This document shows, piece after piece, positions 1-9,885 of a stretch of 64,000 bases of DNA. Source of the stretch: Trichomonas vaginalis G3 (taxonomy: Eukaryota > Parabasalia > Trichomonadida > Trichomonadidae); assembly GCF_026262505.1 (NCBI RefSeq), contig NC_067205.1, positions 16,058,001 to 16,122,000 of the forward strand, written 5' to 3'. A program made the translations under genes and the position numbers. Position 1 is the first letter of the stretch, and every line of letters starts with the position of its first letter. The notes under the pieces are model-generated. The model was not told the DNA's origin. It was given only the letters and a program-made list of their open reading frames with translations, and searched no databases.

Positions 1-95
1 TCATTTAATAATTCACAATCTTCATTTTTAAATTGAAGTTTAACCCATTCAGGATTTAAACAATGTTTAATTAATCGCGGAATATCTGACATCAT
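1..95 (-). CDS. 5' end of an unrecognised gene cut by the window edge
   Basis: A reading frame on the minus strand is open from two adjacent Met codons (ATG at 95 and 92) to the window edge, 31 codons, beginning MMSDIPRLIKHCLNPEW. Composition looks coding (mixed charged and hydrophobic residues), but the piece is too short to recognise a family. The sequence just upstream has TATATATAG, which recurs near 195, and no clear initiator. It may also be a chance open frame. Confidence 0.35.
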   Translation of the reverse strand, partial: MMSDIPRLIKHCLNPEWVKLQFKNEDCELLN

Positions 96-898
96 CTATA
101 TATAGCTTCTTTTATAAAAGATAAAAAAATAAATTATTTTAAAATTAATGTTAATTTTTTAATGATTTATAAATAAATATATTTTAATGCATCGTCTATA
201 TATAGATGTAACAAAAAAAGTCACTAAACCCATCATATCCTACTACTGCAAACAAAAATATTTCTGAGCCCCAAATGTTGCGCAATTCTACATTAAACAT
301 GCTATATAAACGAATGAATGTGACATTTTAAATTGAGGCTATTAATTGTTTTTTGATATCTTTGAAATATCAATAATTATCATATCGGATAATAACTTCT
401 CAATTTAAAACTCTGTAATTGCTAAATAATCAGGCTAAATCAAATAAATACGAAGGCAAATATAATGTTTTTCAACAATCATTTGAATTTCCACTCTACT
501 GCAATTCTATGTCTACTCTTATATATAAATACTTAATTTATATTCAATTATATTATTAAATTAAAGATCCAATATATTTCAAGCCTTTCAGATTAAATAT
601 GCTTATAAATTTGTTCACTTTTTGAGCAGTTTCATCAATGCACGCACAATTATCAAAAATTCAAGCCGTGTAGTAGTCAATAATCCAATTTTGCAAGATA
701 TAAGATACAACATATAGGATTGAGAAATCAGGTGATTTTCTTTCATAGGAACTTAATTTCAGTACAGATTAAAACTATATTTGGTTAGTAGTTCATATCT
801 GAATTTAGTTTTTCAAGTAAGATAATTTTATTCATTAATAAGAATACAATATTATTGTACAATAATACTAGTAAAGAGGAATTATCGCATGAATAACT
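96..898. other. AT-rich intergenic DNA, nothing recognised
   Basis: About 800 bases of very AT-rich DNA with stops in all frames. The only pattern seen is a repeated CTATATATAG word near 96-106 and 194-203. No RNA gene or element could be supported. Confidence 0.6.
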
Positions 899-1519
899 TT
901 ATTGGCTAGCGGTCCAGACCTCGAATTTATCATTATCTGCAAAAACAGCCTGAGAATTAGTAATTGGTCTAAGGTCAAGCTTATCCCCGTACTGTTTGAT
1001 AACATTCTCGCAAGCTTCTCTAAATGGCTCACATGTATAATGAGGAAGTACAAAATAGTTAACAAAGCCAAATGATGAATAGTTTCCTTTAAGTTTTGGA
1101 CCTTCTTCCATTGAATCAACGAGTCCTGCATATTCAATATCTTTGCAAGCAATAATTGTGCCAGCAGATTCTCCAATGTAGAACTTTCCGTTTTTAACCT
1201 CATGATAGATGATATCGTAAGCACCTGATTCCTTAAGTTCTTGAAGTAAGAAAAATGTGTTTCCTCCTGCAACAAAGATTAAATCGCATTCTGTTACTTT
1301 TTGCTTGATTTCTTCCTTGGGTGCAGTATGAACTTCCAATTCAACAACCTCCATTCCAAGTCTTGTAAAAGCATCTTTAGATTTTTGCAAATATTCTTTG
1401 TAAGGTTCAGGAATACCTGCAGTTGGAATGTAGCATACCTTCTTTCCAGAGCATTCGCCAAAAGCCTTTGGAATTAAATTGGCAACCTTTTTGAAGTACG
1501 AACAAAGAAACAACTTCAT
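899..1519 (-). CDS. Peptidase E-like (S51) serine hydrolase
   Basis: A 206-residue protein of the peptidase S51 / class I glutamine-amidotransferase-like fold. Family members such as bacterial PepE are cytosolic dipeptidases that remove N-terminal Asp from Asp-X dipeptides; cyanophycinase is a relative. Visible marks are the GGNTF strand-loop at residues 85-89, the nucleophile elbow GESAG at 116-120 with Ser118 as the expected nucleophile, and the LPHY segment at 158-161 with His160 as the likely catalytic His. The length fits PepE (about 230 residues) though slightly short. Start chosen at the ATG that gives MKLFLCSYF, the normal S51 beginning (first beta strand). The gene stands alone, without an operon. 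Exact substrate cannot be told from sequence. Confidence 0.85.
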   Translation of the reverse strand: MKLFLCSYFKKVANLIPKAFGECSGKKVCYIPTAGIPEPYKEYLQKSKDAFTRLGMEVVELEVHTAPKEEIKQKVTECDLIFVAGGNTFFLLQELKESGAYDIIYHEVKNGKFYIGESAGTIIACKDIEYAGLVDSMEEGPKLKGNYSSFGFVNYFVLPHYTCEPFREACENVIKQYGDKLDLRPITNSQAVFADNDKFEVWTASQ

Positions 1520-2569
1520 CTCTCAATAAAAAAATAAAAAATCGAATTTTGAGAGGAGAAATATGAACATGAAATATTAGAGCTTTCATCTTTTGAATCG
1601 CTCATATCATCATAACTCTTATATGGCAAATATCTTAGTGGGAAATCATATTTCCCATTATCATCAAAGTTATGATTTCCTCTACGCTATCATAGAACAC
1701 GCTCTTACTAATCAAGTTACTTCCAATAATCACACTCTTTTTTTATGATACACACACCTTTGAAAAATTGTTAGAATTGGAAATCTAATTTGTCAATATT
1801 GAGCACAAACTCACTTCTTTTTATAGTTGTTTGATCTCACCAATGCTCAATGAATATACCAGAGATCCAGCAAGATATTTATCTTGAGAACATTAATTTT
1901 AATGTTTTATGCACAATTGAAAAAAGAACTTTCACAATTTCTCTATCTGTGACTAAAAGGCAATGCGATGGAGTAATTACTTTATAGATCTATTTTATGA
2001 TAATTTCAAATTTGATCGAAACTCAAAATTGAGCATGATATTCGATAATGTGTATAAAATAACAAATTTTAACAGTATGTGAATTATCAAAAAAACTCCA
2101 AAAAATTGAAATTTGAGAATAATGAAGTTAAAAAATGGAATTTTTGTTTTTGAAATCTCTAAATTATTTATAAATTTTGAATTTTGGAGGGCGCGTTTCT
2201 GCTTTTCCCACCCTACGCCAAATGTGTTTTCAAGGTCTTACATCACAATTATCATTTTATTTGAAAAGTCTTTTATTCAAATCTCGAACAAATCAAGAAA
2301 AACAAGTATAGGAAGTAAATCATACCATGTATTCTATTATATTGTTCATTGTCTAATAAATATCAGGTCATTACAATGGAGTTAGAGCTCTACATGTATT
2401 CAATTTCATTTTTGAAATGACAATCAGCTTTATGATAAATTAAAGTACCAATATCTTGTCATCTAAAGAGATTAACAGGGAAGTTCCTATAGCAATATTT
2501 TCCTATATGAACAATGATATTTATCGAATGTATTGATATTGAATTAAATAAATCCATCTTCATGAAAAT

Positions 2570-2962
2570 TACTTAACTTTTCAGTAAGTTTTATAGTTAT
2601 GTCTTCATCACAACTAATAATACATTATAATAACATTCTCTTAAGACAGAAGCAAAAGCCCTGTCATATTCGAGCTTATTTAGCATTCATTGTATTATAG
2701 TATCCCAATAATAAAAACATTATTTTTGAAAGAAGAAAAAACAAATAAATTCATCATCAAGAAAATTATAATTAAATTTTCCTGAAGTTTTATAGTTTTG
2801 TCTTCATCACAACTTAAACGAATTATAAGTAATACATTATAATAACATTCTCTTAAGACAGAAGCAAAAGCCCTACCATATTCGAGCTTATCTTGCACCC
2901 TCTTTGTTAAATACATAAAAAATTATTATTATTTTTGAAAGAAGAAAAAACAAATAAATTTA
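2570..2962. repeat. Imperfect tandem duplication of the CAND1 3' flank
   Basis: Two copies of a roughly 190-bp unit lie directly downstream of the CAND1-like gene (about 2570-2750 and 2770-2960). Shared words include TCTTCATCACAACT, TACATTATAATAACATTC, TTAAGACAGAAGCAAAAGCC, and GAAAGAAGAAAAAACAAATA. The copies differ by point changes and small gaps. A 73-codon frame in the second copy is probably chance. The rest of 1520-2570 is AT-rich DNA with a palindrome (GGGAAATCATATTTCCC at about 1639-1656) and a short GC-richer patch near 2190-2220; no gene is seen there. Confidence 0.7.
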
Positions 2963-2963
2963 T

Positions 2964-5900
2964 TCATTTAGTAAACAAATATTCTGCTTCTTTACAGAAG
3001 CTAACAAGTATTAATCTGTACTCCATACCATCTATCCGCGTATCAGAAGAGTTCTCTTTTGCCTCCTCCATCATAAAAGCAGCCTGAGCATCATTTTCCG
3101 CTTTAATCATTATATCAGAATCTTCGTATCTTTCTCTCTCCATCTCCAATTCCTGGCAAGGAGAAGAACCTCTTGTTACAAGCGAAACCATGGAAATTGC
3201 TTCAAACAATGGTTTCGCGACATCACCAATATCGCTATCATCATCCATTGGATGAGCTTTCTCAAAAGCAGCAGCGATTTCTTTGACTCTTTTCACAACA
3301 ACTTGTCTTGTTCTATTGTCAATACATAGTTTTTGAAGAAGAGCAAGACCACGAGATTTAACTTCATTATCTTCATCAGGGATAGAGTTTATAGCCGTAG
3401 TGATACAGTCATCGACATATCCCTTCAATGCAAAGACATTTGTCAAATTCAATAGAGAAATAATCGTTTCCAATGAAATAATTCTCATTGTTCGACTTAT
3501 GTCCTCTTTTACTTGTCCGAAAGCTGCTTCGTGGTAGACGACGTGCTGTGATTCGTCGAATTTGCAGCATTCGAGGATCAAAGGGATGTTTTCTATGACG
3601 GTTGGCTGTAAATCAGGAAATCTTAAAGAAGATTTCATGAAGAAAACAGCGTGGCTCGCTAGCGATGGTTGAGATGGATCCATCATTGGTAATAAATCCG
3701 AAATAATGGGAGAAAGGTTTTCACTCGTTGTTTCATTTCTTGAGAAAATTGAGAGGGAAAGAGCGGTTGTGTCTGAAATTGGAAATTTTTCATAGGAAAT
3801 TTTAATGAGTTTGGAAAGTAGGAGCTTTTTATCACTGTAGGCCTTGATTAGTGCAGCGAGCGATTCTGAAATAACTTGCTGCGACTCCCTTTTGATCTCT
3901 TTTATCTGCAAAATGAAATCAACGAGTCTCATTATCTTATTATCGTCAGATACACGCATTGAACAGCAGAAAATAGCAGGAAGCAATAGAGTGAAGCTCT
4001 TTACTTCCCCAGATATCATCAAATTGAACGCTCTGTCGTTGTGTGACGCGATCATTCCGAGACAAGATGCGGCTGGACTGAAAATATTACGAGGAAGGGA
4101 CGGATCGATCATGGAAATGATCTTGTTGAGGTACTTATTGCCTTCGTCTTTGGCTACTGATAGTATTTCTCCAAGAGAAAAAAGAGAAAGCGGAGTATTG
4201 TTCGAATCGAAAAAAGAAAAGATAGATTGAGCAATTTCTTCACTATGAGTAGCTGCGGAACCTATTAAATACGCAATCTGTTGTAGAAGTTTCTCATCAG
4301 AAAACTCTTGATACTTGTTTAAAACGTAATTCACCGTTTTATTGATGAGATCTGCGTTGTTTTTGTTGGCAACCATCTTTGAGATAAGTAATCCGCATGA
4401 ATTAACCAGTTCTTGGGAGTTTATACTGTGACAAAATGAAATAAATAATTTTTCACCGTAATTCTCGTAGATATCGCAATCTGCAAGCTGTATAAGTAAA
4501 TCCAATGCCGTAAGTTTACATTTTCCGTCTGTTCTGTACCCCGCTCCGTAAATTTTTTCGACATATTTAACAATTTGTGATTTATCCGCAAGTCCTTTCG
4601 TCAGCATCATCTTTAGTGCAAGAAATGATCGATGAACTATCTGTTGGTCGCCTGTTTCGATGTCATTAAATATTGTATCAATAATTTCGGAAATTGAAGG
4701 CTGTAGAAGGCCACTATTAGTTGAACAAACAAGTATAATAATGGACATCAACGCAGCCTTTTTAATATGATATTTTTCGTTGAGATTCTGTAATAAGATT
4801 GGAATAAGTCTGTTATCTGTAATTTTGTAAATGGAATAGAAGCACGTAAATGAGATTATCGCGTTTTGTGTCTTTGGAGAAATTTCGATGCATGAATATA
4901 TAGTTTCGTTGAGTTTTTTGATTGAATCTGAAATTGGAGAGATTTTATAGAGTAATGCTGCGAGTTCTATTGCTGTATTTGAATTTTTGATTGTTCCTTG
5001 CTTGATAATTCCGTCTAATTGCAAACAAATGTTTGAAATTATTTCATCAGTGCATTTTGTCGGTCCAACAATCAAAGATCGGCAAAATTCTATCATAGAA
5101 CCATCAATTAAGTCCGAAACTGGGCAGTGGACACCCGAAAAAACGTTCGGGACGCGTTGATTTTCTGTAACGTCGATAATTTTAGTTAATTCCGAAATTG
5201 CAACGATACAACTGATGCAGTTTTGGTCTGTCTGTTTTACTGAGTTAGAAACTATCGTAATCCATTCGTTTGCTTTTGAAATTTTATTTCCGTATGTTTT
5301 GACTATTTTTGTGAGTAATTCCAATATATCTTTCTTTGCTCCAGGGTCTGTATCATCCAACGATAACGTAAAATGGTGTTCGTTCTCTTCATTTTGAAGA
5401 GATTCGAAAAATTCTGTTGGAAACGTATTAACTAAGACCATTCCTAGTCTTACTGCACTCTTCCTAATCTTCCAAGACTCTTCGTCATCAAATCCAGCGT
5501 CGTCATCCATCATTTCATTATCGGAATCTTCCATATCGCTGTCGATATCGAGTTTCATGCCAGCATCCTCATCATCGGTATGTACGGAGTCTGATTCAAC
5601 GATATTATAGTTAACATGGCTGTAAAAAATGTCAAATAACTTTGATAATTCTTTTGAAGATTCCTGAGGGAACGCGTGGGTCAAATTAGCCAGCGCTTCA
5701 ACAGAGAACTGTACTTTCTTGATGGATTCGCTATCAACGATGATTCCCGACTCAGTTTCGTCTTCAATTTCTGTATTTTCATCTTCGACGTTATCGTTGT
5801 CACTTTCCGTCTCAATTTGAGAGTTCTCGTAGAATAGGTCGAAAAGCTGGTCAAAGAATTTGAGGAGCGGCTTCTGTATTGTCATTACAATTGATGTAAG

Positions 5901-6614
5901 CATTGTAAGGGAGATATGCGTAGTTTTCATGTTCTCTGACAGCAGGTATTCAACGAGGCGTTCGATTAGCGCTTGAGGGGCGAATTTGCTCCATTCTTTG
6001 ACTAAATTCGAAAATGATCTCATTTGTTGTTTAATTTCTTTATTTCGCTCTGGTTTGAGGAAGAAAAGGACCTTGTCTATGAGCTCCGTAAGTTGCTTTT
6101 CCGTTGCGAGCGAGCCAAGGTTCTCTATTAAACTCGAAAGTAATTCGATGGTAAAAGTTAAATTATCATCTAAAAGTAGAGTCAAATCTCGAACGCACTC
6201 ACCAAAGAAGTATGTAAATATCTCTTCATTTCGTGAGTTTTCATATGAACTATGATTTGAAAAAATTTCTTTAAGAACTGATAGTAGTTGAGGCCGGATA
6301 TCGGCGTTTTCCTGTGAAATTGCTAAAATTCGTCTGAAAATTATTCTAATTTTGTCAACATTGTAATATTGAGATAATAAAACAATTGATCTGAAAGAAG
6401 CATCGATCAAATCAATCTTTTTACTGTATACACGTGATAGAATATTTTCCAGAAACCACTCGTCGCAGTTTGGCGTCACGAAAATTTCGTGAGGGGGCTT
6501 TTCGAGCAATTTGATAAGCTTGTCGAGCTCGATAACGGCGAAGTCCTCGTCCGGATTACTCATCTGAGCTAGGAATTTACTGACATCGATTTTGTTAGAT
6601 AAACTCCCGCTCAT
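2964..6614 (-). CDS. CAND1/TIP120-like cullin-associated HEAT-repeat protein
   Basis: A protein of 1216 residues, close to human CAND1 (1230). CAND1 wraps around unneddylated cullin-RBX1 and exchanges SCF substrate receptors; it acts in cytosol and nucleus. The whole protein is a run of helical HEAT-like pairs. Two CAND1 hallmarks are visible: an acidic insert at about 344-379 followed at once by ESWKIRKSAVRLG (about 379-391), matching the acidic loop plus ESWKVRRAA of CAND1; and the TIP120 C-terminal region with AFGQVKEDISRTMRI and downstream helices containing GYVDDCI. A second acidic stretch lies at about 268-290. The reading frame is open 11 codons further up (to 6647), but only from a TTG, so the ATG giving MSGSLSNK is chosen. 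No intron is seen. Assignment by recalled motifs, not by alignment. Confidence 0.85.
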   Translation of the reverse strand: MSGSLSNKIDVSKFLAQMSNPDEDFAVIELDKLIKLLEKPPHEIFVTPNCDEWFLENILSRVYSKKIDLIDASFRSIVLLSQYYNVDKIRIIFRRILAISQENADIRPQLLSVLKEIFSNHSSYENSRNEEIFTYFFGECVRDLTLLLDDNLTFTIELLSSLIENLGSLATEKQLTELIDKVLFFLKPERNKEIKQQMRSFSNLVKEWSKFAPQALIERLVEYLLSENMKTTHISLTMLTSIVMTIQKPLLKFFDQLFDLFYENSQIETESDNDNVEDENTEIEDETESGIIVDSESIKKVQFSVEALANLTHAFPQESSKELSKLFDIFYSHVNYNIVESDSVHTDDEDAGMKLDIDSDMEDSDNEMMDDDAGFDDEESWKIRKSAVRLGMVLVNTFPTEFFESLQNEENEHHFTLSLDDTDPGAKKDILELLTKIVKTYGNKISKANEWITIVSNSVKQTDQNCISCIVAISELTKIIDVTENQRVPNVFSGVHCPVSDLIDGSMIEFCRSLIVGPTKCTDEIISNICLQLDGIIKQGTIKNSNTAIELAALLYKISPISDSIKKLNETIYSCIEISPKTQNAIISFTCFYSIYKITDNRLIPILLQNLNEKYHIKKAALMSIIILVCSTNSGLLQPSISEIIDTIFNDIETGDQQIVHRSFLALKMMLTKGLADKSQIVKYVEKIYGAGYRTDGKCKLTALDLLIQLADCDIYENYGEKLFISFCHSINSQELVNSCGLLISKMVANKNNADLINKTVNYVLNKYQEFSDEKLLQQIAYLIGSAATHSEEIAQSIFSFFDSNNTPLSLFSLGEILSVAKDEGNKYLNKIISMIDPSLPRNIFSPAASCLGMIASHNDRAFNLMISGEVKSFTLLLPAIFCCSMRVSDDNKIMRLVDFILQIKEIKRESQQVISESLAALIKAYSDKKLLLSKLIKISYEKFPISDTTALSLSIFSRNETTSENLSPIISDLLPMMDPSQPSLASHAVFFMKSSLRFPDLQPTVIENIPLILECCKFDESQHVVYHEAAFGQVKEDISRTMRIISLETIISLLNLTNVFALKGYVDDCITTAINSIPDEDNEVKSRGLALLQKLCIDNRTRQVVVKRVKEIAAAFEKAHPMDDDSDIGDVAKPLFEAISMVSLVTRGSSPCQELEMERERYEDSDIMIKAENDAQAAFMMEEAKENSSDTRIDGMEYRLILVSFCKEAEYLFTK

Positions 6615-6652
6615 TTGAATTCTTAATGGGTGTTTATTTAGGGTCAAAGAAT

Positions 6653-6661
6653 TTTTATGAC
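6653..6661 (-). promoter_or_regulatory. Possible initiator upstream of the CAND1-like gene
   Basis: Read on the minus strand, GTCATAAAA fits the trichomonad initiator TCA-Py-(T/A), about 40 nt before the chosen ATG. One match of five bases is weak on its own. Confidence 0.35.
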
Positions 6662-6906
6662 AGGGGTAAAACGATCAATTTATAAATTCGGTATTGATTA
6701 ATTTCAGAAATGAAGCTTAAATTCTTATAATAAATCTAATTTAAAAACGAAATATCTTATCCATATATAATAAAAATGAATTTTGAATTGCGCCATTTTA
6801 AAATACTCAATTATATAACTCGGTTATACGAACAATAATGCTTGCAATTTGATGGAAATTACATATTTACTATTCATGATAAAAATTAATTTTCAAGATC
6901 CGTTTC

Positions 6907-7179
6907 TTAATCGTTTATGCATTCAATTTTTTTTTCCACTTTGAGAGTTTTGGCTTGATAACAAAAATCGTATTTTATACCATTCTCACATAGCTCAGCA
7001 TTTTTAACATCTTTTTTTCTGGCATTGAAGAAGAGGTAGGGCAACGATAGGTCAAAAAGGCTTCTCTGATAGATTTCCTTGCCTTTTGGATATGCTATAA
7101 TTATAGATCCAAGGTGATGTGATTTTTGCATCCCTGGGATGGACGATACACCCAAAGTGTCACCTTTTTGGGATAACAT
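6907..7179 (-). CDS. Small hypothetical ORF, 90 codons
   Basis: An open frame starting ATG at 7179 with TTCATG at the start itself. The protein has no recognisable domain; it has Lys-rich stretches and a few Cys. It lies between the CAND1 promoter and the hairpin cluster. It may be a gene relic or a chance frame in AT-rich DNA. The rest of 6615-7378 holds nothing recognised. Confidence 0.25.
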   Translation of the reverse strand: MLSQKGDTLGVSSIPGMQKSHHLGSIIIAYPKGKEIYQRSLFDLSLPYLFFNARKKDVKNAELCENGIKYDFCYQAKTLKVEKKIECIND

Positions 7180-7377
7180 GAATTTGAAATATCATGAGAG
7201 TTCTGCAAACCATATGCACAATATCTATTCAGCCTGACTTCTTGTATATATGAGTTAGACTTCTTAAATATTGTGCTTGGGGCGATATAAGCATTTCCGA
7301 GATTACCATCGTGCTCTATAGTATGCTACTTCTCCCTGGTTCTAGCTCAGTTCCAAGGATATTGGCGTTCAAGGATT

Positions 7378-8118
7378 TGGCAAGGTCCTTCCGAAGTCTC
7401 TCATTCGATGAGAGATTTCGGAAGAATCTTGCCTTAAAGTACTCCAACTCTTGTTCTTTTGTTCCTAAATAGTGAGAAAAGTTATTTGACTACTTAAGGT
7501 AGAGATTATCCGAGGTCCCTCATTTGATGAGAGGCCTCGGATAATCTCTGCCTTAAAATTGTACACTTGTAGTCCATGAGAGTGTAAGTATACATTGATA
7601 GGACAGCTTTCTTCTGAAGTCTTAGATTTGATGAGAACCTCAGAAGAAAACTGTCCTATTTTATAGTAAAAGGAGTTTCAGGAGCTCCAAAGCTCCCTTT
7701 CGTAAGGATTAGGAGCTTTGGAGCTCCTGGTTCGTAGATGTGTTTCGCATCTTTCATCAGCAAAGGACATTTACCATCTGGGACTCTGTTGATGGAGACT
7801 CAGGAGCTCCAAAGCTCCCTTTAGTAAGGATTAGAAGCTTTGAAGCTCCTGGTTCGTAGACGTGTTTCGCATCTTTCATCAGAAGAGGCCCAAATGGTAA
7901 ATAGCCTCTGCTGATGAGCTTCAGGAGCTCCAAGGCTCCCTCTCGTAACGATTAGGAGCTTTGTAGCTCCTGAAGGTAAGGTAGGATTGCTCTGATCTCT
8001 AATCAGTAGATGCCATGCCTCATTATGAACTCTACTGACAAGAGATCAAGAGCTCCAAGGACTCCCTTTTTAGTTAGTGGCGTTCTCACTATTTAGTAGG
8101 ATTGCTGATCCTACTAAT
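7378..8118. repeat. Cluster of about ten consecutive hairpins in three related families
   Basis: Long inverted repeats follow one another. Family 1: 7379-7433, 7498-7553 and 7600-7657, with stems of about 25 bp around a similar loop (CATTCGATG, CATTTGATG, GATTTGATG). Family 2: 7679-7729, 7801-7851 and 7922-7972, CAGGAGCTCCAAAGCTCC paired with GGAGCTTTGGAGCTCCTG. Family 3: 7757-7797, 7878-7918 and 7996-8047, CATCAG paired with CTGATG or CTGTTGATG. Families 2 and 3 alternate in a 121-bp tandem period. A last one is GTAGGATTGCTGATCCTAC near 8096-8115. Stems differ between members in both arms together, so pairing is kept. No coding frame explains it. Whether it acts as RNA or as DNA is unknown. 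Confidence 0.85.
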
Positions 8119-8689
8119 GAAGTGATCACTTAGTATACGTTTTGAATAAATTGAATTTTTTTTAGAATTTAGTATTTTTTATAGACATCACATGTATATT
8201 ATAAATACATAAATATATTCTTTAATTCAAAAAATTCAATTCGGTTTTGGGATGGGTATCCCAGCCCCAAGTATTCAATTTTATTCAATTTTTAAAGAAT
8301 TTTGGGTTGGGATGCCCAGACCAAAACAAGCTTTATATTTTGATGTGTAGATACGTATGTGTGCATCATTGTTGTGTTATATATTATGTTTTTAATGAAA
8401 AAAATCTGATTCAAAAAAAATTATCACTAATTAGTTGATAATATAAAGAAAAAATAGATAAATTGTATGTTTTGAGAGTATTTATCCACATTCACTCATA
8501 TGAATTTCATTAAATAGTGTCTTTTTAGTCCCAAATTTATTTTGAATTATTGAAATCAAAGAAAAAAAATCAGAAAAATTTCTCGAAATTTTTATTTTCA
8601 AAAAAAATTGGATTTTATATTGAAAACTGACACTGGGAGGACGATAGGGCTGGGATTGGAGATACCCCGCTCACTTGGGAAAAATACGG
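8119..8689. other. AT-rich DNA left of the Polinton array
   Basis: Long A and T runs, two GGGATG...CCCAG words near 8250 and 8310 that form an imperfect inverted pair, and no gene. The left edge of the Polinton material lies near 8640-8690 but no terminal repeat or target duplication could be seen. Confidence 0.5.
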
Positions 8690-8727
8690 ATCTATAGCAT
8701 AAGCATAGATATTGGGATTGGACAGGA

Positions 8728-8913
8728 ATGACAAAAGGTAAAGGATATGATGTTAAAGACGACGTTAAGTTTGCTATAAATTGTTACTGGGATGACACTC
8801 AGGGAGAAGGAGACCATACACATCGCGTTTCAGGATATACGCAAACAACGGGACAGAGTAAAGACTACATGCCACCTTACATGACAGTTTACGCATGGTA
8901 TAGAATTGCTTAG
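8728..8913 (+). pseudogene. Tail-fibre C-terminal fragment (Polinton copy 1)
   Basis: The last 61 codons end in the same MPPYMTV.AWYRIA tail as the complete fibre gene at 51441-52673 and carry the same His-x-His pattern (DHTH). Upstream of that shared tail the sequence differs from copy 2, so the fibre types differ. Its stop overlaps the stop of the convergent integrase gene by three bases, exactly as in copy 2. Only a fragment is present. Confidence 0.7.
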
Positions 8914-9869
8914 TCGTCATTTTCAACTTCTTTAGCATATTCGTCAGGAGTTGTCTTATATTTGTTAGGAACTGTCTTTGAAAGTATACCACCTTGAACC
9001 TTAACAAGTTTGAAACGAGGTCTGACAATAGTAGTTTTATCTTCTGCTTGCAGTCTGTACATTTTGCCATGTTTGCCTAAAACTTCATAATATTCTCTTG
9101 TATACTTTCTTCTATTTTTACGAACACGAATGCGAGTACCTGTCGAGTTCCCATTGTTGTCATAGTCAATAGTATTTTCATATGGGTCGCGTTTAGGTAT
9201 TTCTATTTTTACTTTGTCACCTTTCTTAAGTTTGAAGCCTGGCATTCTTTCTTGTTTGTCTCTTTTGACTAAACTATTAAATATATAGTCTTTCTCTAAG
9301 TCAGGGTTGTTTTTCATTTCTTCGGGGGAGTGGTTTCCCAAACCTTTTTGTTTACGGGTATTGTAAATATTTAAAACTTGTCTCATCTTTGCCATGGAGA
9401 AATGTCTATACTTGTCGTCATATGACATTTCATCTACCTCACCACCTTGTGGTTGATTTAAGTCTCTTAAGATTTTTATACAACTGTCAATGACACCAAG
9501 AGCAGAATGGTTTTGGTCGACAATGAAATATTGGTTTACATTTTTTGAACGCAGATAGTTTTTAATATCGTCTGATTTGAAAGAACTTTCACAGTCAGAT
9601 GTCAGTTTTGTTGGATGGTATTTGTCAACAAATATTGTCAAAGCAGTTTTCACATCTAAAATATTTTTGGACTGTAATGGTATGGCTTCACAGTATCTTG
9701 TGTTTTGACCAACAAATATTAGCCAGTATGGTGGTCCATCTTCTCTATACCTCGGAATGTTTTCCAAGATATCCATAAACCAAGCATTTGGTGTTGAACT
9801 AAAGATTTTTACCATGAGTGCTTTCTTTGTTGCTTTAGAAACATACGGGTCCTTGTTTGGATTCGTCAT
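8910..9869 (-). CDS. Polinton integrase (retroviral-type DDE, rve), copy 1
   Basis: 319 residues. The core has the retroviral integrase fold pattern: WFMDILENI with the first Asp, then FVGQNTRYCEAIPL, LTSDCESSFKS with the second acidic residue, and the NHSALGVIDSCIKIL helix. The C-terminal part, about 205-300, is a basic SH3/chromo-like region (GFKLKKGDKVKIEI, then YEVLGKHGKMYRL) typical of Polinton and LTR-element integrases. It would insert the element into host DNA. The gene is convergent with the tail fibre and divergent from the 133-residue gene, with a 16-bp shared start region. Looks whole. Confidence 0.9.
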   Translation of the reverse strand: MTNPNKDPYVSKATKKALMVKIFSSTPNAWFMDILENIPRYREDGPPYWLIFVGQNTRYCEAIPLQSKNILDVKTALTIFVDKYHPTKLTSDCESSFKSDDIKNYLRSKNVNQYFIVDQNHSALGVIDSCIKILRDLNQPQGGEVDEMSYDDKYRHFSMAKMRQVLNIYNTRKQKGLGNHSPEEMKNNPDLEKDYIFNSLVKRDKQERMPGFKLKKGDKVKIEIPKRDPYENTIDYDNNGNSTGTRIRVRKNRRKYTREYYEVLGKHGKMYRLQAEDKTTIVRPRFKLVKVQGGILSKTVPNKYKTTPDEYAKEVENDD

Positions 9870-9885
9870 TTTTATCCTATAAGAA
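9870..9885. promoter_or_regulatory. 16-bp bidirectional start region
   Basis: The spacer TTTTATCCTATAAGAA between the integrase ATG (minus) and the 133-residue gene ATG (plus) is itself nearly palindromic and provides the element start box TTTTTAY on the plus strand. The copy 2 spacer (53630-53646) is equivalent. Confidence 0.55.

Noticed and set aside
868-1275. 135-codon frame on the minus strand over the peptidase E gene
   Set aside because: Shadow frame; the S51 motifs are in the overlapping frame.
2113-2385. 90-codon plus-strand frame in the intergenic region
   Set aside because: AT-rich chance frame without recognisable content or initiator.
3844-4230. 128-codon plus-strand frame inside the CAND1-like gene
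   Set aside because: Antisense shadow of a long conserved protein.
8247-8438. 63-codon frame left of the Polinton array
   Set aside because: Low-complexity AT-rich sequence; no support.
1-8690. Possible tRNA or rRNA genes
   Set aside because: No cloverleaf-like A/B box pair or rRNA sequence was recognised by eye anywhere in the window; a covariance search was not possible.
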